From assembly GCF_901000735.1 (NCBI RefSeq), contig NC_081542.1:41564375-41628374 (forward strand): a stretch of DNA of 64,000 nucleotides, read 5' to 3'. This document shows, one piece after another, positions 23,831 to 35,639 of the stretch. This stretch comes from Corylus avellana. Its lineage: Eukaryota > Streptophyta > Magnoliopsida > Fagales > Betulaceae. Made by a program: the position numbers and the translations under genes. Numbering within the stretch: position 1 is the stretch's first letter; each line of letters starts with the position of its first letter. Under the pieces are notes generated by a model. The model was given only the letters and a program-made list of their open reading frames with translations, made no database searches and was not told the origin of the DNA.

Positions 23831-24204
23831 TAAATAGCAAGATTACTTAAAACAAAATACATCAATTTTGGTTCCCAGTTGCAGACTTGTAGTTGCCACA
23901 AACTGGCTCTCTGAGTCTCTGCATTCAATGATTTAAAATTAGTTACATGAACAAGTTAATATAATCAAATTCAGAAAGAGATAAAAGATTAGACCAATAA
24001 GAAAAATACAACTAAATTACACAGCCCTAGTTGCCACAAGCCCATAGAGTCAGTGCATTCAATGAAAAAAAAAAAAATTGTTAGATATTTTTAACTCCCG
24101 TGCAAGTTGTCAAGGGAGAATTATCACTTAAAATTATGCAAATTGACATTTTAATGATTGTTCAAAATTCAAAAACCAGATCTGCAAAAACAATGGGAGG
24201 GCAG

Positions 24205-25630
24205 AAAAGGTATAACAATTAAAACAGATTATCCAAATGTCCAATATTCCAAGTTCCAACAAAGCTAGAAAAGGTATAACAATTAAAACAGGTTGTCCAA
24301 ATGTCCAATATTCCAAGTTCCAACAAAGCTAGCAAAGGTATAACAATTAAAATAGGTTATCCAAATGTCCAATATTCCAAGTTCCACCAAAACTAGCAAA
24401 GATATAGCAATTATTACAGAACATAACACCAAAATATAATGTTGACATTCAAATTACATATTTAATAAGCAAAGGAAAGCAGTAAACAGATTCCCTGACA
24501 GAAATTAGAAAATAGCATTCATGGCAAATTTGACAATTCCACTTCAAACCTTTTCCCCAACCACAAAAACAAAGTTAATAAGGTGAAATTATAAGTAAAA
24601 AAGAGCTTGGAAAATAGAAATAAATAAAATAACAGAATCATAAAGAACTTACATTCAATGATTTAAAATTAGTTACATGAACAAGTTAATATAATTAAAT
24701 TCAAAAAGAGATAAAAGATTAGACCAATAAGAAAAATGCAACAAAATTACACAGCCCTAGTTGCTACAGGCCCACACAGACAGTCACTGCATTCAATAAA
24801 AATAAAAAATTGTTAGATGTTTTTAACTCCCTTGCAACATGTCAATGGAAAATTATCACTTAAGATTTGGTAATTAAAAATTTCACATGGAGCTTTTAAT
24901 TATTATTCAAAAACCAGGACTGCAAAAACAATGGGAGGGCAGAATGAACACAAGTTGATGCATGATATAGGCTAATAGATTACAAGCAAACTCAAAATGA
25001 ACCTATAATAAAGATTACAAATAAGAAAAACCAGTATATGCAATGTAGATAAACTTGAAAACAACAAAAGGAAACTGGAAAAGTGAACAAAGTAAATTAC
25101 CTCAATTCCGAGTCTCCATGCAGATACAGTTATATGTTATAACTTATAATAAAGCTTAAAACAAGTAATCCAAATGTCCAATATTCCAAGTTCCAACAAA
25201 GCCAACAAAGTATAACAATTAATACAGAATATAACATCAAAATATAATGTGACATTCAAATTACATATTTAATAAGCAAATGAAAACAGTAAACATATTC
25301 AGTTTTTTCAGAGAATCCCTCACAGAAATGAGAAAACAGCATTCACGGCAAATTTGGTAATTCCACTTCCACCATTTTCTACAAACACAAACACGAAGTT
25401 AATAAGGTGAAATTATAAGTAAAAAAGAGCTTGGAAAATGGAAATAAATAAAATAACAAAATCATAACCTCATAGAAATGAGAAAACAACATTCACGGAA
25501 AATTTGGCAATTCCACTTCCACCACCATTTTCTACAAACACAAACACAAAGTTAATAAGGTGAAATTATAAGTAAAAAAGAGCTTGGAAAATGGAAATAA
25601 ATAAAATAACAGAATCATAAAGTAACTTAC
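24205..25630. repeat. Complex tandem duplications downstream of the hAT transposase
   Basis: Three copies of about 70 bp at 24205-24400 (GGTATAACAATTAAAA, TCCAAATGTCCAATATTCCA), with a partial copy near 25165. A larger unit (GGTGAAATTATAAGTAAAAA, GAGCTTGGAAAATGGAAATA) occurs near 24580, 25400 and 25560. The 23930-24060 block recurs at about 24655-24800. No coding potential. Confidence 0.8.
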
Positions 25631-27731
25631 AGGTATTCGAGATTTTTTCTTAATGCCATGAAGTGCTCTAACCCAATCTGAACCATATAGGAGCATCTGA
25701 ACAGTATCAATTGATAATGATGCTCAATAGGGTTCAATAACTCTACCACCCGCACTGAAAGATGATTCTGAAGTAACTGTATTGATTGGAACAACCAATA
25801 CATCCCGTGCCATCTTAGATAAGATGCGGTACTTTAAGGCATTAGATTTCCACCATCCCAAAGCGTCAAAGTTTGCATCACTATCTTCACCATTCTCACT
25901 ATCAAAAATGAATACATCTTCTTTAAGATAAACATCCAAATCAGTTTTTATGGGCCGGATGATGTCATTGCTTATAACATGTTGCCTAAACCGTGATCTG
26001 CCACCAGAAACTACCTCTATAATAGAGGCAATTGTAGTAGTAGCAGCACTGACTTCAGCAACTGCTTGTTGTTGAATGATAGATGCATTATGGGCAGCAA
26101 CATAAACCTCAAACAACTCTTTCAAAGTACTCAACATAGCCTTTATGTTATCACCATGAATATCAAGTGGATAAATGATAGGAAAACAGAACCTAATCAA
26201 CTTCATTTTATATCTAGGATCCAACACAGCAGCTAAGGCCATCACCATATTAGATTCACCCCAATACTTATCAAATTTATCACTCATCTTAGCTGACATT
26301 AATCTCATATATTCATTCGTATCAGCAGCCTTAATATCCACAATTTCTTTCATTCTCCACACCTCAGGTAGAAACAGATTTGATGTAGTGTAGTCACTTC
26401 TAGAGATAACATTGGTCACATCATTGAAAACAGCTAAAACTTGATTCACATTCTCAACCTTATCCCACAGTTCAGCACTTACCACTCACAAAAAAGCCTG
26501 CTCTACTCTATGGTATCTAGGAAACACTTTCTTGAACCTAATTGCAGTCTTCAACATCAAATAGGTGTTATTCCATCGGGTAGGAACATCTAAAATAATT
26601 TTATTACAACCCAATTCCAAATGCTTTGCTATATCACTAAATACATTCAACCGGCTCTCAGAAGCCACTATATACTTAATCCCCTGCCTAATAGAATCTA
26701 TTATGTCCCCTATTTCTGAAAGCCCTGCTTGCACCAACAAATTGGTAATATGAGCACTGCACCTAACATGAAACATAAGCCCCCCAATAGGAAAACTACC
26801 CCTCAACTCAAAATTATCTCTCAAAATGTCAATGGCAGCAGCATTAGCACTTGCATTATCAACAATTATTGTAAGTACTTTATCCAAAATGCCCCATTCA
26901 ATAAAATTGTTTCTTAAGGCTTCAGCAATAACAACACCCGAATATGGAGGAGGTACATTACAAAAATTTAAAATCCTCTTTTGGAGTAGCCAATTAGAAT
27001 CCACAAAATGGCAAGTAACCACCATATATGAAACCCTTTGGGAGGAGGTCTACATATCAGTAGTTATGTTTACCCTATCAATCCCACTTAGAAGTGTTTT
27101 CAACTTTTTCTTTTCAATGTTATAAATGGTAATGCAATCACTTTTTACAGTGGCACGGCTAATTTTTTTTCCAGTATGATGTGCAAGCCCTCATAAACTT
27201 GTTAAAAAGTTCATACTTCATCATATTAAAGGGATATTCATGTAGAAGTACCATATGGGCAGCAAGTTCTCTAACTTTCTTCTCATTGAAAGTAAAGTTT
27301 GTCAAGGTCCCTAAACCATCATTGTCATCACTAGGTTCAAAAGACAAAGTCTTTTGCTTCCTAAGGCTATTCAACTCCACAAACTTCACACAAGCAGTTA
27401 GATGCCTACTAAGGGTGGAGGTAGTACTAGATTTCCCTACAGAAAACAACCTCTTACACCAATTACACTGATATTTTTTTACACCATTTATTTCAATAGA
27501 AGAAAAGTCATTCCAAACTTTGAAAGTCCTTTGCCTTTCCTTCCTTTGGAAGGCAACTGACTCACCTTCACCCGCAGCCCCATCCCCATCCCCATCCCCA
27601 GGACCAGCTCCATCCCTAGATTCAACAACAGTAGGAGAAACCAGATTAACATGTTCATCTGGTGTGCATTCAGTGCTAGCAGACACACCAGATCCAGGAG
27701 TAGGGTTGGCAGTGGGTGAATCATCACCCAA
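25630..27731 (-). pseudogene. hAT transposase with BED zinc finger (inactivated)
   Basis: Start is ATG at 27731. Domains in order: low-complexity Pro/Gly/Asp N-terminus; BED finger (W-x-x-F, CNWC, TSTLSRH-x-x-x-C) around residues 70-115; catalytic RNase H-like region with VDNASANAAAIDIL, MFHVRCSAHITNLL and DVPTRWNNTYLML; C-terminal hAT dimerisation region ending ALGWWKSNALKYRILSKMAR, VVPINTVTSESSFSAGGRVI. Four breaks: one extra A in an A8 run (27163-27170), TAG at 27050-27052 where DMWTS is expected, TGA at 26486-26488 and TGA at 25724-25726. After the last stop the frame continues with family-like sequence to a possible donor near 25630. It would bind element ends and cut as a dimer if intact. 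As it stands it is dead. Confidence 0.93.
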
Positions 27732-27921
27732 ATCAACATCATTGAGTTAAAATGTATTGTCCATGATAACTGTTAATAATTTGTAAAATTAAAAAAACTC
27801 GATAAATAAAATAACATAATACATTAATGGAAAATAAAAAATCAATTAACAGAAACTACATTAACAGAATACATTATACATAACAGAATAACTTATGTTT
27901 TTGCTTTAACATAGGCAGTGT

Positions 27922-28205
27922 GCATAACTTAACAGAACTTAATCAAAGGCTCAAAGCATAGCTTAATTAGGCACATTAATGCATTATACTTATACATAAC
28001 AAAATATAACAAACATTTACATCATTAATCAGAGAGCAAAAATCAAAGAGTAAATTTTTTAGATCATGAATTAATGAGATGGGCAAAAATTCATCACATT
28101 GAGAATAAATGCATAACTTAACAAAACTTAATCAAAGGCTCAAAGCATAGCTTAATTAGGCACATTAATGCATTATACTTATACATAACAAAATATAACA
28201 AACAT
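27922..28205. repeat. Direct repeat of about 95 bp, two copies
   Basis: ATAACTTAACA(G/A)AACTTAATC through AAAATATAACAAACAT occurs at about 27925-28016 and 28110-28205, nearly identical, upstream of the hAT transposase. Confidence 0.8.
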
Positions 28206-29973
28206 ACATTACTACTTGGGGATAAAAAACATAGCATAACTTAATTAGGGTTTCCTATTAATTTAGCATAAGTTGTTAAAAACCTGAGCCTCCGACAGAC
28301 AACTGAATATGTTGCAATAGGGTTTGTACTTTGCAAATACAAGTATACAACCCACCAATTCAAGGAGGCAGTGTGCACAACTTCCTCTCTGAAATGATAA
28401 AAACACACAACATTATAATTATAAATTAACTAAACAAGTCACAACCAAATCAGAAAATAATTTAAGAAACCAAACAAGGTATGATTCAGGAAGTTAGGAG
28501 TTAGGATAAACATAACTTAGAGTGACAGAGTTTGCCAGCTTCACTCTTCAAAAGAATGAACAAGTTTGTTTTCTCGAATCAATAAGGGGATGGGAATGAA
28601 TAAAAAACAAAGCAAGAGACTGGAACTGGAAGCCCAATACTCAAGTGCCATATCCATTAGGACCATCACCGTCAGATCAATAGCCATCGGAATGGTATAT
28701 GCTACGCCTAGGGGCTAGGGTTTGGAGAAGAGAAACCTGCCACACCACAGCACATAGGGCACACAGCCCACATTACAACCACATGTTAACAAAAAAAAAA
28801 ATCAGAAATCAATTAAATAACTCAAATAACTTAAATAAGCAAAAAAAAAAAAATGGGGATTTGGCGGCGAGATTGGACGGCATAGCCGCATAGGTGATTC
28901 AGTGAACAACTGGTACTCTGGTAGTCTCTGGTATACACAAACTCAGTCTTCTAGTTTGAAATGGAAGACTAGAAGATATTCACGCGTTACCTCAAGAGTT
29001 TCCCTCAAAAATATTGTACGAATGGCTAGAAGCCATTAGATGTAGTGGAGAAATGATCGATCAACGGCTGGGTAGGCTTGATTGGGAAACTAGAACAAAC
29101 GGGTTGTTGGGAGGGAGTTGAGAAGGATTGAATGCGTGCATTCAATTCTTCAACCACGATGGGAGAAGGCCGAGACTTGCATTGAATGCTCACTACAGTG
29201 ACTTTATAGTTCCTGCAGTGACCATTGTGATTCTGCCAATGAGATTGCTTTCTCCCTCAGTCCCTCTTCCTCTCATCTCTTGATCTCCTAGCCCCAGGCA
29301 GACGATTAGACAATTAGTTTTAGGGGTTTTTTTTTTTTTTTTCTCAAAACGATTCCCAGCCGTTGGATCTAATAAATGTTTAAACAAAAATTCTTAATGA
29401 GCGGTTGGATTTAATCCAAAAATTTTGATTTTGTCCTAGCTTGCCGCGTGTCCTACTTTTAAGTTTTAAATTTTTTGATCCAATACGGCCGTGACTACTG
29501 CAATCCCGTGCAACCCATTAATATAATCCGTAGATTATATAGAATCTTTTATTTATATTATTTCAATCGTTCGATCAGGTGATTATAGGTAGCTTACTCT
29601 GTCTTGCGGAACACCAAATCACTCTCACGTTGGGTGTGGTTTACAGCTGTCCTCCACTTCATTGATCCAACGGTTGTAGTTTAATCCCAAAACAATGGAC
29701 GGCTAAGATGTGAGTCAGAATTGAAGGCTTGTTTCCCATGCGTACATGAAGAACGAGAAGTGGATAATTTATCCACCGCGTGCGTGAGTTGGTGAATCTG
29801 GTGCCATATATGCAAAAGATTCCATCTTGACCGTTTAATCTAAGATTGATTTTTTGATTTATTTCAGACGGTTGGATTAGTGAGCTCATCAGGCAAATCG
29901 TAACACCAAATAACTACCACGCGTAGGCTTGCGTTACAACTGGCTTCCATTTTCTCAATCTAACGGTTGACGT
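28206..29973. other. hAT 5' noncoding region with CCAACGGTT-type motif cluster
   Basis: No supported protein. From 29340 to the gap the words CCGTTGGAT, ATCCAACGGTT, GACGGTTGGAT and TCTAACGGTTG recur in both orientations. They could be transposase or host factor sites near the transposase promoter. The function is inferred only from clustering. Confidence 0.5.
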
Positions 29974-30073
29974 NNNNNNNNNNNNNNNNNNNNNNNNNNN
30001 NNNNNNNNNNNNNNNNNNNNNNNNNNNNNNNNNNNNNNNNNNNNNNNNNNNNNNNNNNNNNNNNNNNNNNNNN
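29974..30073. other. Assembly gap of exactly 100 N
   Basis: It removes the 5' portion of the nested LINE or its insertion junction. Confidence 0.99.
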
Positions 30074-32562
30074 CGTGTGTATGGGAGGGTAGGATATATG
30101 ACAGTGAAGCTCGACATGAGCAAAGCCTACGATCGGGTGGAGTGGCTTTTTCTAGAAAAAGTGATGAGGAAGTTGGGGTTTAAGAGCAAATGGGTCCAAC
30201 ATGTAATGAAATGTGTTACCACGGTATCATTTTCTGTGATTGTTAATGGTGATCCTGTAGGGCTCTTTAAACCCTCCAGGGAGAACAGACAGGGTGATCC
30301 ATCATCTCCATACGTCTTCATTTTATGTGCAGAGGTCTTAAGTTCAATGCTATCACTTGAAGAAAGGTTTGGATGTTTGAAAGAGGTCCCAACCTCTTTT
30401 AAAGGCTTGAAGATAAACCACTTATTTTTTTGCTGACGATAGTCTTCTTTTTTGTAAGGCTACAGAACAAGAGTGGAATTGCTTGAAGGGAGTTTTGGGG
30501 GTTTATGAGGAAGCGTTGGGGCAGCGGCTAAACAATGATAAAACTGCTGTTTTTTTCAGCAAAAATACAAGCCAAGAAACAAAAGATAGAATTCTGAAGG
30601 TTGTAGGAGTCCCTGATTCACAAAGATTTGATACCTATTTGGGGCTTCCGGTGTTTGTGGGCAAGTCAAGAATTCGGGAATTTCAGAGCTTGATAGAAAA
30701 GGTGCAGAAAAGGGTGACAGACTGGAAGACAAAATTTCTATCTCAGGCTGGAAAGGAGGTCATAATCAAAGGAATGATCCAAGCCATACCATCATATAGT
30801 ATGAGCATTTTTTTGCTTCCATCAAGATTGCGTAAGGAGCTCAACAAATTGATGCAGAAATTTTGGTGGGGTCACAAGGAGAATGACAAGAAGATACATT
30901 GGATGAGCTGGGAGAGGATGGGACGTGCAAAAAATATGGGAGGTTTGGGCTTCCGAGATCTCACTTGCTTTAACAAGGCTCTCCTAGTGAAGCAATGTTG
31001 GCGCCTAATGCAATACCCCAACAGCTTGGCAGCGAAGAGAATCAAAGCCAATTATTACTCCACAGGGTCGTTATTGTCAGCAAAATTGGGGAGTAAGCCG
31101 TCATTTGCTTGGAGGAGCATTTTGATGGGTAGGAAGCTATTTGAAGAAGGAATATTCTGGCGCATTGGTAATGGTACATCAGTTCGGATCAGGGGAGATA
31201 AATGGATTCCCCTGCCGATAACTTACTCCATACAGACGTCCAGTCCTCTCATTGGGAAGGACACGTTGGTAGTTGATTTAATAGAAGAAAACCCGGTGCG
31301 ATGGAACAGGCAGTACATATTCCAGCACTTTGGCAAGGAGGAAGCTACTACGATTTGTAACATCCCGCTGAATAGATATCACCATGATGATAAAATGATT
31401 TGGCGTGCGACGAATTCAGGATAATTTTCAGTAAAAAGTGCGTATCACCTCGAAAAGGAAAGACAAGAAAGATTGAAGGGAGACTACTCTTTGGGGGTGA
31501 GAACTCAGGCCATATGGAAGATGATTTGGGGTCTGAAGATTCCACATTCGACACAAGTGTTTCTGTGGAGAGCTTGGTACAAAATTCTTCCGACAAAAGA
31601 TAATCTTAAGCAGCAGAGAGTGGTTGAGGATGATATCTGCATCTTCTGCTGCAGCGCTGTGGAAACCACCCACCACATACTCTGGGATTGCCCATCATCT
31701 CAGGACGTCTTGTCTGTTAGTGGTAGGAAGTTCCAAAAATGTAGATCGGGTGGTGACAATTTTTGAGAGTTGGTGGAATATCTGGTGTGGACGGCACAGA
31801 AAGAAGAGATGGAGCTGTTTGCTATGGTTGCTAAGAGAATCTGGAATCGACAAAATAAGGTGGTGCACGGGAAGGCTTTTTCACACCCCAGCGTAATAGC
31901 AAAGCAAGCCAGTGATCATCTCCAGCTATACCGTAAGGTAAGTGAGAAACATGAGGATGCTCCTAGTCCATCACGGTCGATTCAACAAAAATGGGAAGCA
32001 CCACTGGAGGGTTATTTTAAAATTAATTGGGATGTTGCTATAGCAGAAAGGGAGAAAAAAAAATGGGAGTGGGGGTTATTATAAGAGATGAAAAAGGAAA
32101 CACCATGGCAGCATTAAGCCAACCTGTTGTGGCACTTTATGAACCAGTCGCAGCTGAGGCTATGGCTGCTTTATGGGCTGTGGAGTTCAGCAGGGAGGTG
32201 GGAATAAATGACGTGCTCCTTGAGGGGGACTCGCTACAAGTGGTGAAGGCGATAAGTGACCCCCAACAAAGCTGGCGACGATAGGGGCAGATCATTAATG
32301 ATATCAAATGTTTACTGGGGTCTCTAAACAGATGGAATATCAGGCACGTAAAAAGAGAGGCTAACCACGCAGCCCATGGTCTAGCTAAATATGCAATTAG
32401 GAGTTCAGAAACTCAAGTATGGTTGGAGGAGTCTCTTAGTTGTATCTCAGATGTTTTTTTAGAGCAAATGACTCTATCTTTGTAAGGCTTAGGCCGGAAT
32501 TTCCATTTTTCTTTGAATGAAGTGATTATCATTTCCCTAAAAAAAAAAAAAAAAAAAAAAAA
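30074..32562 (+). mobile_element. LINE (L1-type plant retrotransposon), 3' part with RT, zf-RVT and RNase H
   Basis: The frame begins inside the reverse transcriptase: LDMSKAYDRVEW (motif A), NRQGDPSSPYVFILCAE (motif B), then the catalytic FADD box, which is out of frame because of one extra T in 30425-30431. 30483-31424 continues with the RT thumb and connection (FFSKNTSQE, YLGLPVFVG, LSQAGKEVIIKG). 31473-31766 is the zf-RVT zinc region (IFCCSAVETTHHILWDCP). 31770-32470 is RNase H (INWD, GVIIRDEKGN, EAMAALWA, EGDSLQVVKAI, VKREANHAAHGLAKYA), also with frame breaks and a stop near 32282. It ends in an A22 tail (32541-32562). The element is dead and its 5' end is lost in the gap. Confidence 0.93.
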
Positions 32563-32642
32563 CTTAAATACTACTTAATACATTTTATTACATTTAAGTA
32601 GTACCATATAATTTAATTTTTTAAATAGCTTATTAATTGGAC

Positions 32643-33056
32643 TTTTTTTTTTTTTTTTGAAAAATTGGCTACTTTCATTGAAATTAAATCGAGCCTTGCT
32701 CAGAGGATACAAGTTCTCGAACACATAAAGGAAAATTGTCAACCCAGAACATATTCTGATCTAGTGTTAAAGCTAATTTGGCAAGACTATCAGCAACTTT
32801 ATTCCCGTCACGATGAGTATGGCTAACCTTCCATTCCAAGCACTGGCCCAGAAGGTTTTTTGCATCTTGTATGACCTGTCCATAACTGCCACACCATTCT
32901 CCATCCAGTTTGAGGACATTTATAACTTTCAGCGCATCCCCCTCCAGAATTACCTTCCTCAAGCCGATCCTGTCGGTAACTTCCGCTGCATGCCACGCTC
33001 CTAGAGCTTCGGCAGTCCCAGAATCGGTGATCATGATCTTTGAAGCACACATCGCC
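32643..33056 (-). mobile_element. 5'-truncated LINE fragment, RNase H and poly-A
   Basis: Minus-strand frame 32684-33052 reads an RNase H C-terminal half (EALGAWHAAEVT, VILEGDALKVINVLK, SHTHRDGNKVADSLAKLAL) and is followed by poly-A (T run 32643-32659). Its sequence differs from the adjacent plus-strand LINE, so it is a separate insertion. No clear target duplication was found. Confidence 0.88.
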
Positions 33057-33339
33057 GCAATACCTATAAATTATTATTATTATTAAATCTATAAATCGCT
33101 TATTAAATCTTAATTAATTAATTGTACACACATTGAACCTATGAATATGATGATTACTATTATTATTATTTTCAACTAATTAATTGAACATTAAACCTAT
33201 AAATAATAACATATTCCATATAATGTTAGTTATACTATAACCTTAGATCTTAATTAGTTAATTGTATACATATTAAAGCTATGATTATTATTGATTAATA
33301 ACATGGTTAATTTTTTTTTTAGTTACATTGTCGTGTGGG

Positions 33340-33661
33340 TTGGGTCGGGTCAGATGATAAAACGGGTCGAGCTCACAAGCCTTAAACGAGTCGAGCGAGC
33401 CGGGCGATTATCAAGTTAAACAAGTCGAGCTCACGATCCCTAAACGAGCTCGGGCGAGCCTGCCAATCTCAAGTTAAACGACTCGAACTCACGAGCCCCC
33501 GTCGAGCTTCATCAAGCGAGTCGGATATGTGTCACTAGCTAATCGAGTGAGTTCCAACAGTAACGAGCGAGTTTGTACACTGTCGAGCTCGAGTTCGGGT
33601 CAAGCTTAGTCGAGCGGGTAGCGAGCGAGCTGTCGAATGTGTCAACTCATTTACAGCCCTA
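33340..33661. repeat. hAT right subterminal region
   Basis: Dense CGAGC, GAGCTC and AACGAGT words with tandem AAGTTAAAC(G/A)A-(C/G)TCGA(A/G)CTCACGA units near 33360-33500, mirroring the left end. Confidence 0.8.
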
Positions 33662-33954
33662 CTTATTGCGTTATGTTAAAGACCATTTGTCCTTAACGCA
33701 TGGTCATTTGTCTTTAATACATGAGCCACATGTAATGAACTTTCAAAGAAATTGCCTACCACGTTTGTAGAAGGAAGGTTTCCAGCTTTGAAAAAAAAAA
33801 AAATATGATCAATTCTTTTCTTTCATATATTGTAGAGAGTGTTGAAAAACATTTGTTTTCAAGGCATAAAAGCCATATACTATATTATTAGCTTTCCAAC
33901 AAAATAATACTTGAAGTTCCTTATTTACTTTGTCAAAATAGTTGTTATATTAGT

Positions 33955-34243
33955 CTTTGTTGTTGGAAGTGCGTCCTTAACGAAGGTAAACACTATAGTC
34001 TAATCTTGAGAAGTTGCGTGTCAAAAGATCCGATCGCACCAAATTACATACTCCGGGAGAGATAAATCAACATTTAAGGACAACACTCTTACGTGATTCT
34101 ATAGCATTGTGAGATCTTTGCAGACTCTACTTTCATCTCTTGTAATTTATTTATTTTATAGTTAATTTTTATATTTGTATTAGTTTATTTCAATAAGAAT
34201 TTTGTACACCATCAAAATTATTTCCAATAGAGAGAAGCTGAGA
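33955..34243 (+). mobile_element. Possible LTR fragment, left part, split by a CACTA insertion
   Basis: It starts near TGTTGGAAGTGCGTCC and shows the layout of a Copia-type LTR (TCTTACGTGATTC, TTTGCAGACTC, then AT-rich). The AGA at its end is duplicated after the CACTA element, and the sequence seems to resume at 42377. The LTR assignment rests mainly on the right half. Confidence 0.4.
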
Positions 34244-34261
34244 CACTACAAGAAATTTACT

Positions 34262-35420
34262 CATCAGGGGCGACTATAAAGTCGCCCCTAATACTCAACT
34301 ATTAGGGGCGACTTTCAAAAGTCGCCCCTAATAGTTAAGTATTAGCGTCCACATCCAAGTGGACGCTAACAGCCGACCGAAAAGATGAATATTAGCGTCC
34401 ACTCTACAATGGATGCTCATAACTCGACCCTAATGTACACGCGGGAATTATTCAAGAGGCGGGAAAAAAGATTAATAGGGTCGACTTTGAAAGTCAACCC
34501 TAATACTTAAGTATTAGGGTCGACTTTTGTCGACCCTAAAGACTAGGTAGAAAAAATAAAATAAAAAATAAAAAAATAAAATTGAAGAGCAATAGCGTCC
34601 ACTCAAAGTGGACGTTAAAGACCAATTATTAGGGTCGACTTTAAAGACTAGGTAGAAAAAATTAAAAAAAAATTAAAAAATAAAATTGAAGAGCAATAGC
34701 GTCCACTCAAAGTGGACGCTAAAGACCAATTATTAGGGTCGACAAAGACTAGGTAGAAAAAATAAAAATAAAAAAATAAAATAAAATTGAAGAGCAATAA
34801 AGACCAATTATTAGGGTCCAATTTGTCAACCCTAAAGACTAGGTAAAAAAATAAATAAAAAAATAAAATTGAAGAGCAATAGAGTGGACGCTAAAGACCA
34901 ATTATTAGGATCGATTTTGTTGACCCTAAAGAGTAGGTAGAAAAAATTAAAAAAATAAATAAAAAAAATAAAATTGAAGAGCAATAGCGTCCACTTTGGA
35001 CCAATTATAGTCGACCCTAAAGATTAGGCAAAAAAAATTAAAAATAAATAAATAAATAAATAAAATTGAAGAGCAATAGCGTCCACTCAAAGTGGACGCT
35101 AAAGACCAATTATTACCTAAAGAGTAGGTAGGAAAAAAAAAAAAAAAAAATTGATGAGCAATAGCGTCTACTCAAAGTGGACGCTAAAGACCAATTATTA
35201 GGGTCGACTTTGTCAACCTTAAAGAGTAGGTAGAAAAAATTTCAAAAAAAATTAAAAATTAAAAGTGATGACCAATAGCGTCCACTTTAAAGACCAATTA
35301 TTAGGGTCGACAAAGAGTAGGTAGAAAAAATTAAAAGAAAAAATTAAAAATTAAAATTGATGGCCAATAGCGTCCACTAAAAGTGGACGCTGAAGACACA
35401 AAGTCGACCCTAAAGAGTAG
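34262..35420. repeat. Left subterminal tandem array of CACTA family 2
   Basis: Roughly ten imperfect units of 70-110 bp: AAAATTGAAGAGCAATAGCG, TCCACTCAAAGTGGACGCTA, AAGACCAATTATTAGGGTCG, AC(TTT), then an A-rich spacer with GTAGGTAGAAAAAA. Each unit has a hairpin of AGTGGACGCT with its complement. Confidence 0.92.
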
Positions 35421-35639
35421 TCCAAGCTTACTTAAATAAAAAAAATAAAAAGCAAAGTAAACTAAGAAATAGTTTAAAAAATTGTTTACAAAATGGTTTA
35501 AAAAAATGACCAAAATGAATATTAAGAACCTCAAGGTTCAAAAAATGGTTAAAAAATAGAATAAAATTTTTTGTTATTATATATGTGTAATTAAAATTTA
35601 TAACATAGATGGACTTTTTTTTTTTTTTTTTTTTTTGAA

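Larger units (their letters stand above)
22943..33661 (-). mobile_element. hAT transposon, 10.7 kb, perfect 8-bp target duplication
   Basis: Left end TAGGGTTATAAATGAG, right end CTCATTTACAGCCCTA: a 16-bp terminal inverted repeat with two mismatches. CTTATTGC flanks both sides exactly (22935-22942 and 33662-33669), the 8-bp duplication diagnostic for hAT. Both ends carry GAGCC/CGAGC subterminal repeats. The interior encodes a BED-finger hAT transposase on the minus strand (broken), tandem repeats in its 3' region, a LINE (30074-32562) and a LINE fragment (32643-33056). Without the nested LINEs the element is still unusually long, at about 7.8 kb plus unknown gap sequence. Confidence 0.95.

Noticed and set aside
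34262..35420. Satellite DNA or CRISPR array
   Set aside because: It starts 18 bp from a CACTA terminus and shares its hairpin core with the array at the other end. It is a subterminal array.
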